Positions 35,010 through 43,905 of a stretch of 64,000 nucleotides of DNA are shown one piece after another. The position numbers and the translations under genes were made by a program. Position 1 is the first letter of the stretch, and every line of letters begins with the position of its first letter. The notes beneath the pieces are model-generated. The model was not told the DNA's origin. It made no database searches and saw only the letters and a list, made by a program, of their open reading frames with translations. The DNA is from Acetobacter malorum (GTDB lineage: Bacteria > Pseudomonadota > Alphaproteobacteria > Acetobacterales > Acetobacteraceae), in the NCBI RefSeq assembly GCF_001580615.1, contig NZ_LHZC01000045.1, forward strand, positions 1 through 64,000, in the 5' to 3' direction.

Positions 35010-35279
35010 TTATTCAGCAGCTGCCGGCAGCGCGTCCACGGAAACGTGCACGCGGCCTTCGGCGCGACGCTCAAAGCGAACGCTGCCGTCAACCAGAGCG
35101 AAGATGGTGTGGTCACGACCAACACCAACGTTAGCGCCCGGCTTCATCTTCGTGCCGCGCTGGCGGATGATGATGTTGCCAGCGATAACCTGTTCGCCAC
35201 CAAATTTTTTGACGCCAAGACGGCGTCCGGCGCTGTCGCGCCCGTTACGGGATGAACCGCCTGCTTTTTTTTGTGCCAT
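35010..35279 (-). CDS. rpmA: 50S ribosomal protein bL27
   Basis: Large-subunit protein at the peptidyl transferase centre. It begins [20 protein letters not shown], the canonical form in which the N-terminus is not preceded by a cleavable leader. It continues with GVKKFGGE and IIRQRGTK. 89 residues. It lies 43 bp after rplU. Confidence 0.98.
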   Translation of the reverse strand: MAQKKAGGSSRNGRDSAGRRLGVKKFGGEQVIAGNIIIRQRGTKMKPGANVGVGRDHTIFALVDGSVRFERRAEGRVHVSVDALPAAAE

Positions 35280-35322
35280 GACCTAAGTCCTCCTTGGTCT
35301 TACCAGCCGAACCCTGTTGGGC

Positions 35323-35637
35323 TCAGGCGGCGTTAATCTCTTGGATGCGCAGAACGGTAACCGGCTGGCGGTGGCCATTCTTGCGGCGGCTATTCTGCCG
35401 GCGGCGCTTCTTGAAGATGATGACCTTCTTGAGGCGGTCCTGAGCGATGACGGTTGCCGTCACCTTTGCGCCAGCAACGGTGGGGGCGCCAATGGTGGTG
35501 GTGCCTTCGCCACCTACGGCAAGAACTTCATCAAAGGTGATGGTAGCGCCAGCTTCGGTTTCCAGCTTTTCAACTTTGAGTACCATGTTGGGCTCAACCC
35601 GATACTGCTTGCCGCCGGTGCGGATAACTGCGAACAT
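35323..35637 (-). CDS. rplU: 50S ribosomal protein bL21
   Basis: Large-subunit protein partnered with L20. It begins [14 protein letters not shown] and has the basic motif [17 protein letters not shown] near the C-terminus. The frame is open a further 32 codons to 35733. The ATG at 35637 is the conserved start and follows an AGAGACAGG site, giving the normal roughly 104-residue length. Confidence 0.97.
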   Translation of the reverse strand: MFAVIRTGGKQYRVEPNMVLKVEKLETEAGATITFDEVLAVGGEGTTTIGAPTVAGAKVTATVIAQDRLKKVIIFKKRRRQNSRRKNGHRQPVTVLRIQEINAA

Positions 35638-35820
35638 AAAACCTGTCTCTCTTTCCGATCTCTTGACCTTCCGCGGCACAGGCGCAGGCGAAGGGTCTGG
35701 TCGCTTTTTGTTCCTTGGCCGCATTGGCGGCATGGCTCCATCTGTGTGGAGTGGTGCGGCTTTTTACGGGGAGTCTCCCCCGCTCGTCAACAAGAACTTG
35801 CTAAAGCCGGGGATCTCTGC

Positions 35821-35849
35821 TTGCGCACCATAAAAACCCTGCTTATAAG
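35821..35849 (+). promoter_or_regulatory. Promoter of tRNA-Ser
   Basis: TTGCGC at 35821-35826, a 17-nt spacer and TATAAG at 35844-35849 lie ten bases before the tRNA 5' end. Spacing and position fit a sigma-70 type promoter. Confidence 0.7.
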
Positions 35850-35858
35850 CCGCCCAAC

Positions 35859-35948
<90 letters not shown>

Positions 35949-35968
35949 GATGATCAATTCCATAAAAG

Positions 35969-35997
35969 TATAGTCAGTCAAAAAATATAGTCAGTCA
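35969..35997 (+). repeat. 12-bp direct repeat beside tRNA-Ser
   Basis: TATAGTCAGTCA occurs at 35969-35980 and again at 35986-35997, separated by 5 A, beginning 20 bp past the tRNA 3' end. It does not copy the tRNA 3' sequence, so it is not a classical attachment duplicate. No function is assigned. Confidence 0.7.
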
Positions 35998-36205
35998 GAC
36001 GGGGAATGTTTTGCCCGGACTGGTGTGAATTCAGGCAGCGGCTCAGTACATCTTATGAGCGTGCCGTCATGAGGCAATCCGCTATGGTGCGGAGGCAGCC
36101 TTATTCAGAATACATGGCGTGGGAAAGCATTCTCTACTGACGGTTGTATAAGCCCGTAGAGTATTCATTCTTTATAGAGCTGTCAGAATTTAACCGTAAC
36201 GGGAC

Positions 36206-36358
36206 TTAGTTGCAGGTCTCGATAACGGATTTGATGCCATCGCGGGCTTCAGGGTTTTCGCCTGCATAGCCGGGGCAGCTGCTGTGATAGAAGTTTTTGC
36301 AGCCAGACAGTGTGAATGCGACCAGCACAACCAAGGCTACTTTTTTTCCTACAGTCAT
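36206..36358 (-). CDS. Small predicted lipoprotein
   Basis: A 50-residue product starting MTVGKKVALVVLVAFTLSGC. It has a basic start, a hydrophobic segment and the lipobox LSGC (Cys20), so the mature lipoprotein would be only about 31 residues, with two more Cys (in SSCPGY and ETCN). The longer open frame to 36421 lacks a signal-like start. A GAAGGCGGAAG site precedes the ATG. Similar tiny lipoproteins in other bacteria include entericidin-like toxins, but I see no convincing match. Confidence 0.6.
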   Translation of the reverse strand: MTVGKKVALVVLVAFTLSGCKNFYHSSCPGYAGENPEARDGIKSVIETCN

Positions 36359-36542
36359 TACGCTTCCGCCTTCATTGTGTTGTCTGAACTGGTATGAATT
36401 TTCTGACTGCAGCTTGTCCATTCTTTTCTGGCCCCGGTCAATCTGCGGCCAGCTTATGGCAGCCCTGCCATGCAGCCCTCCGTTCTCTTTCGTCGGGCCG
36501 TTGGTTCCCTCTGAAAGATCCGGGCGGGGGAGCAGGCGCGGA

Positions 36543-36573
36543 CTTCAGGGTCGGCTATGAACAGACCCTGAAG
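36543..36573. repeat. 10-bp inverted repeat downstream of the flavodoxin gene
   Basis: CTTCAGGGTC at 36543-36552 and its exact complement at 36564-36573 flank an 11-nt loop. It lies 34 bp past the flavodoxin stop. There is no T-tract on the minus strand, so it may stabilise the 3' end or be a weak terminator. Confidence 0.6.
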
Positions 36574-36606
36574 AGAGACACACCTCTTTAGGAAAGCGCC
36601 TGCGCG

Positions 36607-37164
36607 TTACGCCGCAGAAAAACGGGCAGCAATATCGGCGACGCGTTTGCCATACAGAGTGGCGGTATCCAGATCACCCTGCGGAATTTCATCCACGCTG
36701 GCATCAGCCGGGCTTTGCACCAGCAGGCCGACAGACCCGCCAAGGTTGTTGATGTCCGTGCGCTTGGCAGCCTTGGTGTTGGCCGGGGCCAGACCAAGGC
36801 TGACCCAGATGCCACCATGCTGGGAGGCAAGGGTGTTCAGCCATTCCAGCGTCACGGCTTTATCGCCATTCAGGCTGGCGCTGTTGGTAAAGCCGCCAAA
36901 AATCTTGTTTTCCCACCCACGGGTGAACCAGATTTTGGATGTGGCATCAGCAAATTTTTTGAACTGCCAGCTGGCGTTGCCCATGTAGGTCGGTGCGCCG
37001 AAAATAATGGCTTTGGCGGCATTCAGCTTGTCCCATGCGTCTTCCGGGATGTCGCCGTTTTCATCAATGGTGATGAGCGCCGCATTCGCTCCCTGTGCCA
37101 CATGCTCAGCAACTTTACGCGTGTGACCATAGCCGGAGTGATAAACAACAAGAACGTCGGACAT
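36607..37164 (-). CDS. Flavodoxin family protein (WrbA-like fold)
   Basis: A 185-residue FMN-binding protein of the flavodoxin/NADPH-dependent FMN reductase type. The phosphate-binding loop is VVYHSGYGHTRKVAEHVA at residues 6-23. A second loop FGAPTYMGNASWQFKKF (about 55-71) and FTNSASLNGDK (about 92-102) would contact the isoalloxazine. It resembles WrbA, which reduces quinones, but is not a clear orthologue. It stands alone, divergent from nothing obvious and 117 bp from the AraC gene on the same strand. Confidence 0.85.
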   Translation of the reverse strand: MSDVLVVYHSGYGHTRKVAEHVAQGANAALITIDENGDIPEDAWDKLNAAKAIIFGAPTYMGNASWQFKKFADATSKIWFTRGWENKIFGGFTNSASLNGDKAVTLEWLNTLASQHGGIWVSLGLAPANTKAAKRTDINNLGGSVGLLVQSPADASVDEIPQGDLDTATLYGKRVADIAARFSAA

Positions 37165-37281
37165 ATTTCTTTATCCTTATCGGGATGTGCCGCGTTGTGG
37201 GCGCGTTTGTGAAGTGGTCAGGGCACCATGCCATCCACACCGGGATGCGATAAGAACTGTTTTCAAGATGTCATCTCCAAC

Positions 37282-38337
37282 TCAGGGAGTGAGATCACGC
37301 ATGTTTTGTTGCCGCCATGCGCGGGGTGACATGCCACTCCATTTCCGGAAGGCCCGGCTGAAGGCGCTGGTTTCCGTATAGGCCAGCGTGCGGGCAATTG
37401 CGCTGATGTCCTGCGAGGGTATGGCGAGATACCGCAGGGCTTCTGCGTAGCGGGTTTCTTCCAGCAGGGCGGAATAGGACAGAGTGAGTTGCGCCAGCCT
37501 GCGTTGCAGGGTCCAGGGCGGCAGGTTCATCCGGGCGGCGATATCGGGGAATTCGATATGCCCGTCTTCAAGCGCTGCCCGGATGTGCTGAACCACCTGT
37601 TCTTTCAGTGAGAGATGCGGGGTAGCCAGATCCGGCCGGCTGCGGGCAAGGGAGATAAGGGACGAGCGGATAACCTCCAGCATAATCGGGTCCGCGTCCG
37701 GCATCGGGCGCTCCAGCCCCGTCCTGCGGAACACCAGAGAATTGGTGGGGCGCTGGAAGCGGATATTGGCCTGAAATGCCTGCCGGTGTTCCTCGGCCTG
37801 TTCTGGCTGGCTGTGTTCAAAATGCACTTCTTCCGGTGCCCAGTCCGGCCCAAGTGCATGGCGTAGAATGTTACAGAACATCCCCATGGTGAGTTCTGCA
37901 TCGTGCCGCCGCGTGAGAATGGCCGGGTCCCGAATGGCATAGTCCAGCCGGAGCAGATCACCCTGCTGCACAAACCGGGTTTCTGTGCGCGCCTGATGAT
38001 AGCCGAAATGCGAGGCCAGATTATGCAGGGCGTCGGACACAGTGGGGGAGAGAAGCGCGACGTAGCCAATCAGCCCCAGCTTGCGCGGGTCAAACTGCTG
38101 GCCAAACCAGAGGCCAATATTGCCATCCTGTGTATCGGCTGCGGCTTCATGAAACAGGCGGCAATAGGCGCCCAGATCCAGCGCATCGGTCGGTAGAGAA
38201 AACTGCCGGGTGGAGAGGCCCGCGCGCCCCGCAATGCGGTCGATATCCCCGCCACGGTCCTGCATGAAGCGTTCCACCCCCCACGCGGCGGCGGCGAGAA
38301 CGCTGGCGTTTTCTCCTGTGCCGGAAAAGCGGGGCAT
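37282..38337 (-). CDS. AraC family regulator, likely of the ethanolamine operon
   Basis: A 351-residue transcription factor. The N-terminal Arabinose_bd-type domain (PF12625-like, about residues 10-205) senses a ligand. The C-terminal double helix-turn-helix of the AraC type (about 255-345) includes YAEALRYLAIPSQDISAIART and FSRAFRKWSGMSPRAWR. I chose the ATG at 38337, which has GAGGA five bases upstream; a TTG-initiated longer form from 38415 is also open. It is divergent from eutB, so regulation of the ethanolamine genes is a contextual inference. It is not the classic EutR by sequence, as far as I can judge. Confidence 0.88.
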   Translation of the reverse strand: MPRFSGTGENASVLAAAAWGVERFMQDRGGDIDRIAGRAGLSTRQFSLPTDALDLGAYCRLFHEAAADTQDGNIGLWFGQQFDPRKLGLIGYVALLSPTVSDALHNLASHFGYHQARTETRFVQQGDLLRLDYAIRDPAILTRRHDAELTMGMFCNILRHALGPDWAPEEVHFEHSQPEQAEEHRQAFQANIRFQRPTNSLVFRRTGLERPMPDADPIMLEVIRSSLISLARSRPDLATPHLSLKEQVVQHIRAALEDGHIEFPDIAARMNLPPWTLQRRLAQLTLSYSALLEETRYAEALRYLAIPSQDISAIARTLAYTETSAFSRAFRKWSGMSPRAWRQQNMRDLTP

Positions 38338-38371
38338 GATGTCCTCAAGGTCGTGGGGGCGGTGTTTACCA

Positions 38372-38463
38372 TTTTGAACGTTGTAAAGTGTCAAAAGTTT
38401 GTTGGTATCCGTCAAGTCAGCCAGCCCCCGTAACGGGTATCATTTCAGTATCGAACGAAATGA
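38372..38463. promoter_or_regulatory. Inverted repeats in the araC-eutB intergenic region
   Basis: Two palindromes stand out. TTTTGA/TCAAAA lies at 38372-38377 and 38391-38396 with a 13-nt spacer. TCATTTC/GAAATGA lies at 38440-38446 and 38457-38463 with a 10-nt spacer. Both fit between the divergent starts, so they are candidate regulator sites. Confidence 0.4.
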
Positions 38464-38538
38464 ACAAAGCCGGGTGTTATACCGAGTCCTGGCTTGATTT
38501 CCGGCGGGTTCCCGCAGGGCCTCGGGAGGCATGCTGAC

Positions 38539-39921
38539 ATGAGCTTTCAGTGCAGTCTTGGTGGTGAACGCTATGTCTTTGATGATCTGAAGGCCCTGAT
38601 GGCCGCCGCATCCCCTTTGCGTTCCGGGGATGAGCTGGCCGGGCTTGCCGCCACATCCGATGCGCAGCGTATTGCGGCCCGCTATGCGCTGGCCGATGTG
38701 CCGCTCGACCTTTTTGTGCGGACTGAGTTGATCCCCTACGAGGCCGATGACGTCACCCGTCTGATTATGGACACGCATGACACGGCAGCCTTTGCCCCGT
38801 TTGCGTCCATGACGGTGGGGGACCTGCGGGACTGGCTGCTCTCGCATGAGGCGACGACAGCCGCCCTGACCGCCGCAGCACCCGGCTTTACGCCGGAAAT
38901 GGCGGCGGCGGTCAGCAAGATCATGCGCAATCAGGACCTGATGAGTGTCGCGCGGAAAATGAGGGTGGTGACCCGCTTCCGCAATACCATCGGTCTGGAA
39001 GGCTGTCTGGCGTCACGCCTGCAACCCAACCACCCCACGGATGACCTGAAAGGGATTGCCGCGTCCACGCTGGATGGTCTGCTCTATGGCATGGGGGATG
39101 CCGTGATTGGCATTAACCCCGCGACGGACAGTGTCGTTAATGGTCTGGCCCTGCTGGACATGCTGGACCACGCCCGCCGCCGGTATGACATCCCGACCCA
39201 GACCTGTGTGCTGACCCATGTGACCAACACGCTTGAGATTATCAACAAGGGTGGGGCGGTGGATCTGGTCTTTCAGTCCATTGCGGGGACGCAGAAAGCT
39301 AATGAGGGCTTTGGCGTCACGCTGGATATTTTGAAGGAAGCGCATGAGGCCGCTCTGTCGCTCAAACGCGGCACGGTGGGCGATAACGTCATGTATTTTG
39401 AAACCGGGCAGGGGGCTGCGCTCTCAGCTGAAGCGCATCACGGGCTGGACCAGCAGACGGTGGAGGCCCGCGCCTATGCCGTGGCCCGCGCGTTCCGGCC
39501 TTTGCTGGTCAATACAGTCGTGGGCTTTATCGGCCCGGAATATCTGTATGACGGCAAACAGATTATCCGCGCCGGGCTGGAAGACCATTTTTGCGCCAAG
39601 CTGCTGGGTGTGCCGATGGGGTGTGACGCCTGTTACACCAACCATGCCGAGGCCGATCAGGATGATATGGACAACCTGATGGTGCTGCTGGGCGCTGCGG
39701 GCATTACCTTCCTGATTGGTGTGCCGGGTGCCGATGACATCATGCTCAATTATCAGAGCCTGTCTTTCCACGATATTCTGACCTTGCGCAGCATGCTCAA
39801 CCTCCGCCCCGCGCCGGAATTTGCGGCATGGCTGGAGCAGATGGGTCTGTTTGACGCGCAGTCTGGCCGCATGCGGGAACTTGCACCGCACCAGACCCGC
39901 CTTGCGCAGCTGGTTGGCTGA
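38539..39921 (+). CDS. eutB: Ethanolamine ammonia-lyase large subunit EutB
   Basis: Catalytic TIM-barrel subunit of adenosylcobalamin-dependent ethanolamine ammonia-lyase, which yields acetaldehyde and ammonia. The conserved start region FQCSLGGERYVFDDLKALMA is present, as are RFRNTIGLEGCLASRLQPNHPTDD, GDAVIGINPATDS and the LGVPMGCDACYTNHAEADQDD motif. The ATG at 38539 follows GGGAGG; the frame opens at 38494. 460 residues, near the 453 of E. coli. EutC follows 3 bp after its stop. Confidence 0.96.
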   Translation: MSFQCSLGGERYVFDDLKALMAAASPLRSGDELAGLAATSDAQRIAARYALADVPLDLFVRTELIPYEADDVTRLIMDTHDTAAFAPFASMTVGDLRDWLLSHEATTAALTAAAPGFTPEMAAAVSKIMRNQDLMSVARKMRVVTRFRNTIGLEGCLASRLQPNHPTDDLKGIAASTLDGLLYGMGDAVIGINPATDSVVNGLALLDMLDHARRRYDIPTQTCVLTHVTNTLEIINKGGAVDLVFQSIAGTQKANEGFGVTLDILKEAHEAALSLKRGTVGDNVMYFETGQGAALSAEAHHGLDQQTVEARAYAVARAFRPLLVNTVVGFIGPEYLYDGKQIIRAGLEDHFCAKLLGVPMGCDACYTNHAEADQDDMDNLMVLLGAAGITFLIGVPGADDIMLNYQSLSFHDILTLRSMLNLRPAPEFAAWLEQMGLFDAQSGRMRELAPHQTRLAQLVG

Positions 39922-39924
39922 CTC

Positions 39925-40725
39925 ATGACTAAAAAACCTCTTCCTCCTTCAAAAAACAGAGATGGCGCGCCGGACGTCTGGCAGGACCTGCGGTCTCTCA
40001 CCCGGGCCCGGATTGGTCTGGGCCGCAGTGGCAATGCGCAGCGCACAACGGATGTTCTGACGTTTCAGGCCGCCCACGCGCAGGCGCGGGATGCTGTGCA
40101 TACGCCGCTGGATGTGCAGGCCATGCTGGAGGAACTTAACGGGATTTCCTGCCTGTGCGTGCGCAGCCGCGCTGCGGACCGGTCCACCTATCTGCGGCGG
40201 CCTGATCTGGGCCGCAGGTTAGCGCCGGAAAGTCTCGCTTTTTTGCAAAAAGGTGAGTGGGATGTTGTGTTTGTCGCTGCGGATGGCCTCTCCTCCATCG
40301 CGACGCAGAAAGGCGCTATCCCCTTGTTTCGGGCCATGCAGGCACGGCTGAAAGGCTGGCGGATTGCGCCACTGGTCATTGCCACACAGGGCCGTGTGGC
40401 GCTGGGGGATGAGATTGCCTCGGCACTGGGTGCGCGCATGGTTGTGATGATGATTGGTGAGCGCCCCGGCCTGAGTGTGGCCGACAGTATGGGCGTTTAC
40501 CTGACATACGCGCCTTACGTTGGCTGCCCGGATTCCGCGCGGAATTGTCTCTCCAATATCCATCAACACGGTCTGCCGACCACAGTGGCAGCGGACAAAC
40601 TGGCATGGCTGATGCAGCAAGCCATGCAGCTGAAGCTGACGGGTGTGGGGCTGAAAGATGCCGCACCTGACAGCAGTCTTCCTGAAAATCCTACTCCTTC
40701 AATAGAAAAGGACCCGCACGCATGA
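39925..40725 (+). CDS. eutC: Ethanolamine ammonia-lyase small subunit EutC
   Basis: Small subunit that helps bind adenosylcobalamin at the EutB interface. Typical blocks are LRSLTRARIGLGRSGNA, RRPDLGRRL, VVFVAADGLSSIA, GERPGLSVADSMGVYLTY and PDSARNCLSNIH. 266 residues, slightly shorter than the 295 of E. coli, lacking part of the N-terminus. Its stop overlaps the permease start as ATGA. Confidence 0.96.
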   Translation: MTKKPLPPSKNRDGAPDVWQDLRSLTRARIGLGRSGNAQRTTDVLTFQAAHAQARDAVHTPLDVQAMLEELNGISCLCVRSRAADRSTYLRRPDLGRRLAPESLAFLQKGEWDVVFVAADGLSSIATQKGAIPLFRAMQARLKGWRIAPLVIATQGRVALGDEIASALGARMVVMMIGERPGLSVADSMGVYLTYAPYVGCPDSARNCLSNIHQHGLPTTVAADKLAWLMQQAMQLKLTGVGLKDAAPDSSLPENPTPSIEKDPHA

Positions 40726-42071
40726 ACCAGAGCCCCACCAATCTGCACAAAACGCTGGGGGCCTTCCACCTGTGGGGCATTGCCGTCGGTCTGGTTATTT
40801 CGGGTGAATATTTCGGCTGGAGTTATGGGTGGGCCACAGCGGGCACGCTGGGCTTTCTGGTCGCTACTGTGTTTGTCGCGGTGATTTATACAGCCTTCAT
40901 CTTCAGTTTTACGGAACTGACCTGCGCCATCCCGCAGGCCGGCGGCCCGTTTACCTACAGTTCCCGCGCGCTGGGCCGCTGGGGTGGGCTGATTGTGGGA
41001 CTGGCGACCCTGGTGGAGTTCATTTTTGCGCCACCTGCCATTGCGCTGGCTATTGGGGCCTATCTGAACGTGCAGTTTCCGGGGCTTTCGCCCAAGGTGG
41101 CGGCCTGTGGGGCCTATCTGGTGTTCATGGCGCTGAATATTGTTGGCGTGCATATCGCAGCAACATTTGAACTCTTTATTACCATCGCGGCTATTATCGA
41201 ATTGCTGGTGTTTATGGGCGTCGTGGCGCCCGCCTTTTCATGGCAGAACTTTCTGCATGACGGCTGGGGTGCTGCTCCGCATTTTGGCTGGGAAGCCATG
41301 GGAGGCATTTTTGCCGCCATCCCGTTTGCCATCTGGTTCTTTCTGGCCATTGAAGGCGTCGCCATGGCGGCGGAGGAAGCCAAAGACCCCAAACGCGCTA
41401 TTCCCATTGCCTATATTGCCGGCGTGCTCACGCTCGTTTCTCTCGCCTTCGGTGTCATGCTGTTTGCAGGCGGTGTCGGGGACTGGCACAGCCTCGCCAA
41501 TCTGAATGACCCGCTGCCACAGGCCATGAAGCGTGTGGTGGGCAGCAACAGTGGCTGGTTGCATATGCTGGTCTGGCTGGGGCTGTTTGGGCTGGTGGCG
41601 TCCCTGCACGGGATTATTATGGGCTATGCCCGGCAGATTTTTGCGCTGGCCCGTGCCGGCTTCCTGCCGAAAGTGCTGGGGCAGTTACATCCCCGGTTTC
41701 AGACTCCGTATATGGCGACCATCGCTGGCGGCGTGATCGGCATTGCCGCCATTTTCTCGGACGATTTTATTTCCATTAACGGGCAGTCGCTCACCGCAAC
41801 GCTGGTCACCATGTCGGTTTTCGGGGCGCTGACCATGTATGTGCTGAGCATGATCAGCCTGTTCCGTCTGCGCCGCACGGAGCCTGATCTGCATCGCTCC
41901 TATCGCGCGCCGCTCTACCCGGTTTTGCCCGGTATTGCGCTGGTTGGGGCGTTGATTGCTCTGGTCGCGGTCATCTCCTGCAATGGTACGATCTTCTGCA
42001 TTTATCTGGGCTTCATGGTGGTGCTGTCTGTTCTGTTCATGGCTCTGTCCAGAAAACAGCCGGTTCAATAG
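40722..42071 (+). CDS. eat: Ethanolamine permease (APC superfamily)
   Basis: A 449-residue transporter with about 12 membrane helices of the amino acid-polyamine-organocation superfamily. It starts GAFHLWGIAVGLVISGEYFGW, which matches ethanolamine permeases of the Eat type, and has TELTCAIPQAGGPFTYSSRALG and AIEGVAMAAEEAKDPKRAIP. The context after eutBC makes ethanolamine import the likely role. Coupled to eutC by ATGA. Confidence 0.87.
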   Translation: MNQSPTNLHKTLGAFHLWGIAVGLVISGEYFGWSYGWATAGTLGFLVATVFVAVIYTAFIFSFTELTCAIPQAGGPFTYSSRALGRWGGLIVGLATLVEFIFAPPAIALAIGAYLNVQFPGLSPKVAACGAYLVFMALNIVGVHIAATFELFITIAAIIELLVFMGVVAPAFSWQNFLHDGWGAAPHFGWEAMGGIFAAIPFAIWFFLAIEGVAMAAEEAKDPKRAIPIAYIAGVLTLVSLAFGVMLFAGGVGDWHSLANLNDPLPQAMKRVVGSNSGWLHMLVWLGLFGLVASLHGIIMGYARQIFALARAGFLPKVLGQLHPRFQTPYMATIAGGVIGIAAIFSDDFISINGQSLTATLVTMSVFGALTMYVLSMISLFRLRRTEPDLHRSYRAPLYPVLPGIALVGALIALVAVISCNGTIFCIYLGFMVVLSVLFMALSRKQPVQ

Positions 42072-42125
42072 AGCGGCCAAATCATGTCTTGTGACCCCGA
42101 TATTTTCTGGAGTGGATTGAGGCGG

Positions 42126-43643
42126 ATGGCAAAGCATACCAGACTGAAGCAGGTTTCTCTGGCTTCTTTACTGCTGCTTGGCTGTGCGGTTCTCTCCCCG
42201 GATACTCATGCCGCACCATCTGAGCAGCCCCCCGCACGACGTTCGTCCGTGCCCAAAAAGCGGGTGCAGCCGGGTGCCGTGCAAAAGCCTGTGGCTCAAC
42301 CTGCCAAAGCTGAAAAATCTGCTGGCACGCCATCCGATGGAGAACAGGTGGTTCCTGCCAGCACCCCGGATCAGGGGGATATGCCCAAGCTGCATGTGGG
42401 CAATTTGTTTCACCCCAAACCCGGGCACAGGCTGACGTATTGGGACGGGCTGGAAGGCCACCTGAGTGTTGAAGCCGGGATTTCCGGCAACCCGTGGACG
42501 CGCTCTGGCCGCAACTTCGGCCAGTATTATACGGACCGGGCCAATAGCTTTACGCTCAACCAGATTATGGGATCCCTCTCTCACCCCGTGACAAGTGTGG
42601 GCGGGGGGTATGGCATCGGGTTTGTGCTGGAGGCCATGTATGGCTCGGATGCCCGCTTTGACCCGACTATCGGTATGGGCTCAGGCTCGCTGAACAGCCT
42701 GTATCAGTGGGCGCCTACGCAGGCGCATCTGGATGTGCATCTGCCCTGGTTGTTCCGCCACGGGATAGATGTGCAGATGGGACAGATGTACGGGCTGATG
42801 GGCGCGGAGGGCACACCGGCACAGGCGCGTCCGTTTTACACATTTAATTACGCGTCCGAGTATCTTACGCCGTTTGAAACGGTTGGCATTGTCGCCACCA
42901 TGCATCTGACAAAACATGCGGACTGGATTCTGGGAATTGATGCCGGTAATTCCACCACGTTCGGACGGTCAGGAAGCAACAATAAACCCAAAGGCTATTT
43001 CGGGTTCGCCTTCAATCACCTTCTGGACGGCAAGCTGGATGTGCATGCCATTGGCCGCTTCGGCCCGCAGGGCAATAATGGGCGTGCCATAACGTCCCCC
43101 GATGGATGGTCAAGTGCCGGGATGGGGCCGCTCGCGAACGAGAAGATGCAATATAACGGGAACATCATGGCGGCGTATCATGTGAACAAGAAGGTGACCG
43201 TCACGGTGGACGGCATCTATCTGCATGATGATCTCACGCATGATGATGTGTATGGGGTTTCTTCCTATCTGGCCTGGGCCATTCGCCCCTGGCTGACCCT
43301 GAATGCCCGTGGCGAAATCTACCGCGACAATACCGGCGCTGTGACGGCGCAATATTCCAGTTTTACGTCTTACACACGCTCCCTCAGCAACCAGCCTTAT
43401 CCTTATTATGCGGCTCCCCCCACGACTTATGGGGAACTGACAGTGGGTGCGTCCTACCAGCCGCAATTCATCAACAAACGCCTCGGTCTTGGTGCTTTGA
43501 CCCTTCGGCCGGAAATCCGTCTGGATAAATCGCTGAACGGCACCCATCCGTTCAATCAGGCTGGCACGGTGTCCAATCCGATCGTGAATAACGGCACTAA
43601 TAATATGCTCTGGTTCAGCTGTGATGCGATCTGGGCTTTTTGA
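42126..43643 (+). CDS. Outer membrane beta-barrel protein, OmpL/BBP2-like
   Basis: A 505-residue protein with a signal peptide (about residues 1-29, ending THAAP) and a Pro/Ala/Lys-rich periplasmic linker to about residue 95. The beta-barrel of alternating aromatic and polar strands resembles the BBP2/OmpL porin family (PF07642-like), for example LEGHLSVEAGISGNPWTRSG and GIDVQMGQMYGLMGAEG, and it ends in aromatic WFSCDAIWAF. The ATG at 42126 precedes the signal peptide; the frame opens at 42084. It is last in the ethanolamine operon and may admit ethanolamine or phospholipid breakdown products across the outer membrane (inference). Confidence 0.82.
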   Translation: MAKHTRLKQVSLASLLLLGCAVLSPDTHAAPSEQPPARRSSVPKKRVQPGAVQKPVAQPAKAEKSAGTPSDGEQVVPASTPDQGDMPKLHVGNLFHPKPGHRLTYWDGLEGHLSVEAGISGNPWTRSGRNFGQYYTDRANSFTLNQIMGSLSHPVTSVGGGYGIGFVLEAMYGSDARFDPTIGMGSGSLNSLYQWAPTQAHLDVHLPWLFRHGIDVQMGQMYGLMGAEGTPAQARPFYTFNYASEYLTPFETVGIVATMHLTKHADWILGIDAGNSTTFGRSGSNNKPKGYFGFAFNHLLDGKLDVHAIGRFGPQGNNGRAITSPDGWSSAGMGPLANEKMQYNGNIMAAYHVNKKVTVTVDGIYLHDDLTHDDVYGVSSYLAWAIRPWLTLNARGEIYRDNTGAVTAQYSSFTSYTRSLSNQPYPYYAAPPTTYGELTVGASYQPQFINKRLGLGALTLRPEIRLDKSLNGTHPFNQAGTVSNPIVNNGTNNMLWFSCDAIWAF

Positions 43644-43680
43644 GAGCGTAGCACTTAACCCGGTCCTCACGCATTCTTTG

Positions 43681-43721
43681 GCCCGCTTTGCGCGCATTCT
43701 CTCTTGCAAGCGGGCTTTATT
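43681..43721 (+). terminator. Terminator of the ethanolamine operon
   Basis: The GCCCGCTT/AAGCGGGC stem (43681-43715, one bulge, 14-nt loop) is followed by TTTATT. It lies 37 bp after the barrel gene stop. Confidence 0.8.
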
Positions 43722-43764
43722 CACCCCATCATAACAAGAGCGGTCATCTTTTGTATGATCGTGA

Positions 43765-43905
43765 CGTTCTCAGGGCAGGGTGCAAGTCCCTACCGGCGGT
43801 AAGTAACGGTTCTCCGTTATAAGCCCGCGAGCGCCTGCTTCGGCAGGGTCAGCAGATCCGGTGTGATTCCGGAGCCGACGGTTACAGTCCGGATGAGAGA
43901 GAACG
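43765..43905 (+). promoter_or_regulatory. FMN riboswitch (RFN element)
   Basis: The conserved RFN blocks appear in order: GTTCTCAGGGCAGGGTGCAA, CCCTACCGGCGGTAA, GCCCGCGAGCGCC, GGTCAGCAGATCCGGTGTGA, CCGGAGCCGACGGTTACAGT and CCGGATGAGAGAGAAC. P1 closes with GTTCTC and GAGAAC. In bacteria this aptamer binds FMN and shuts down riboflavin genes; here it precedes ribD. Confidence 0.96.
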
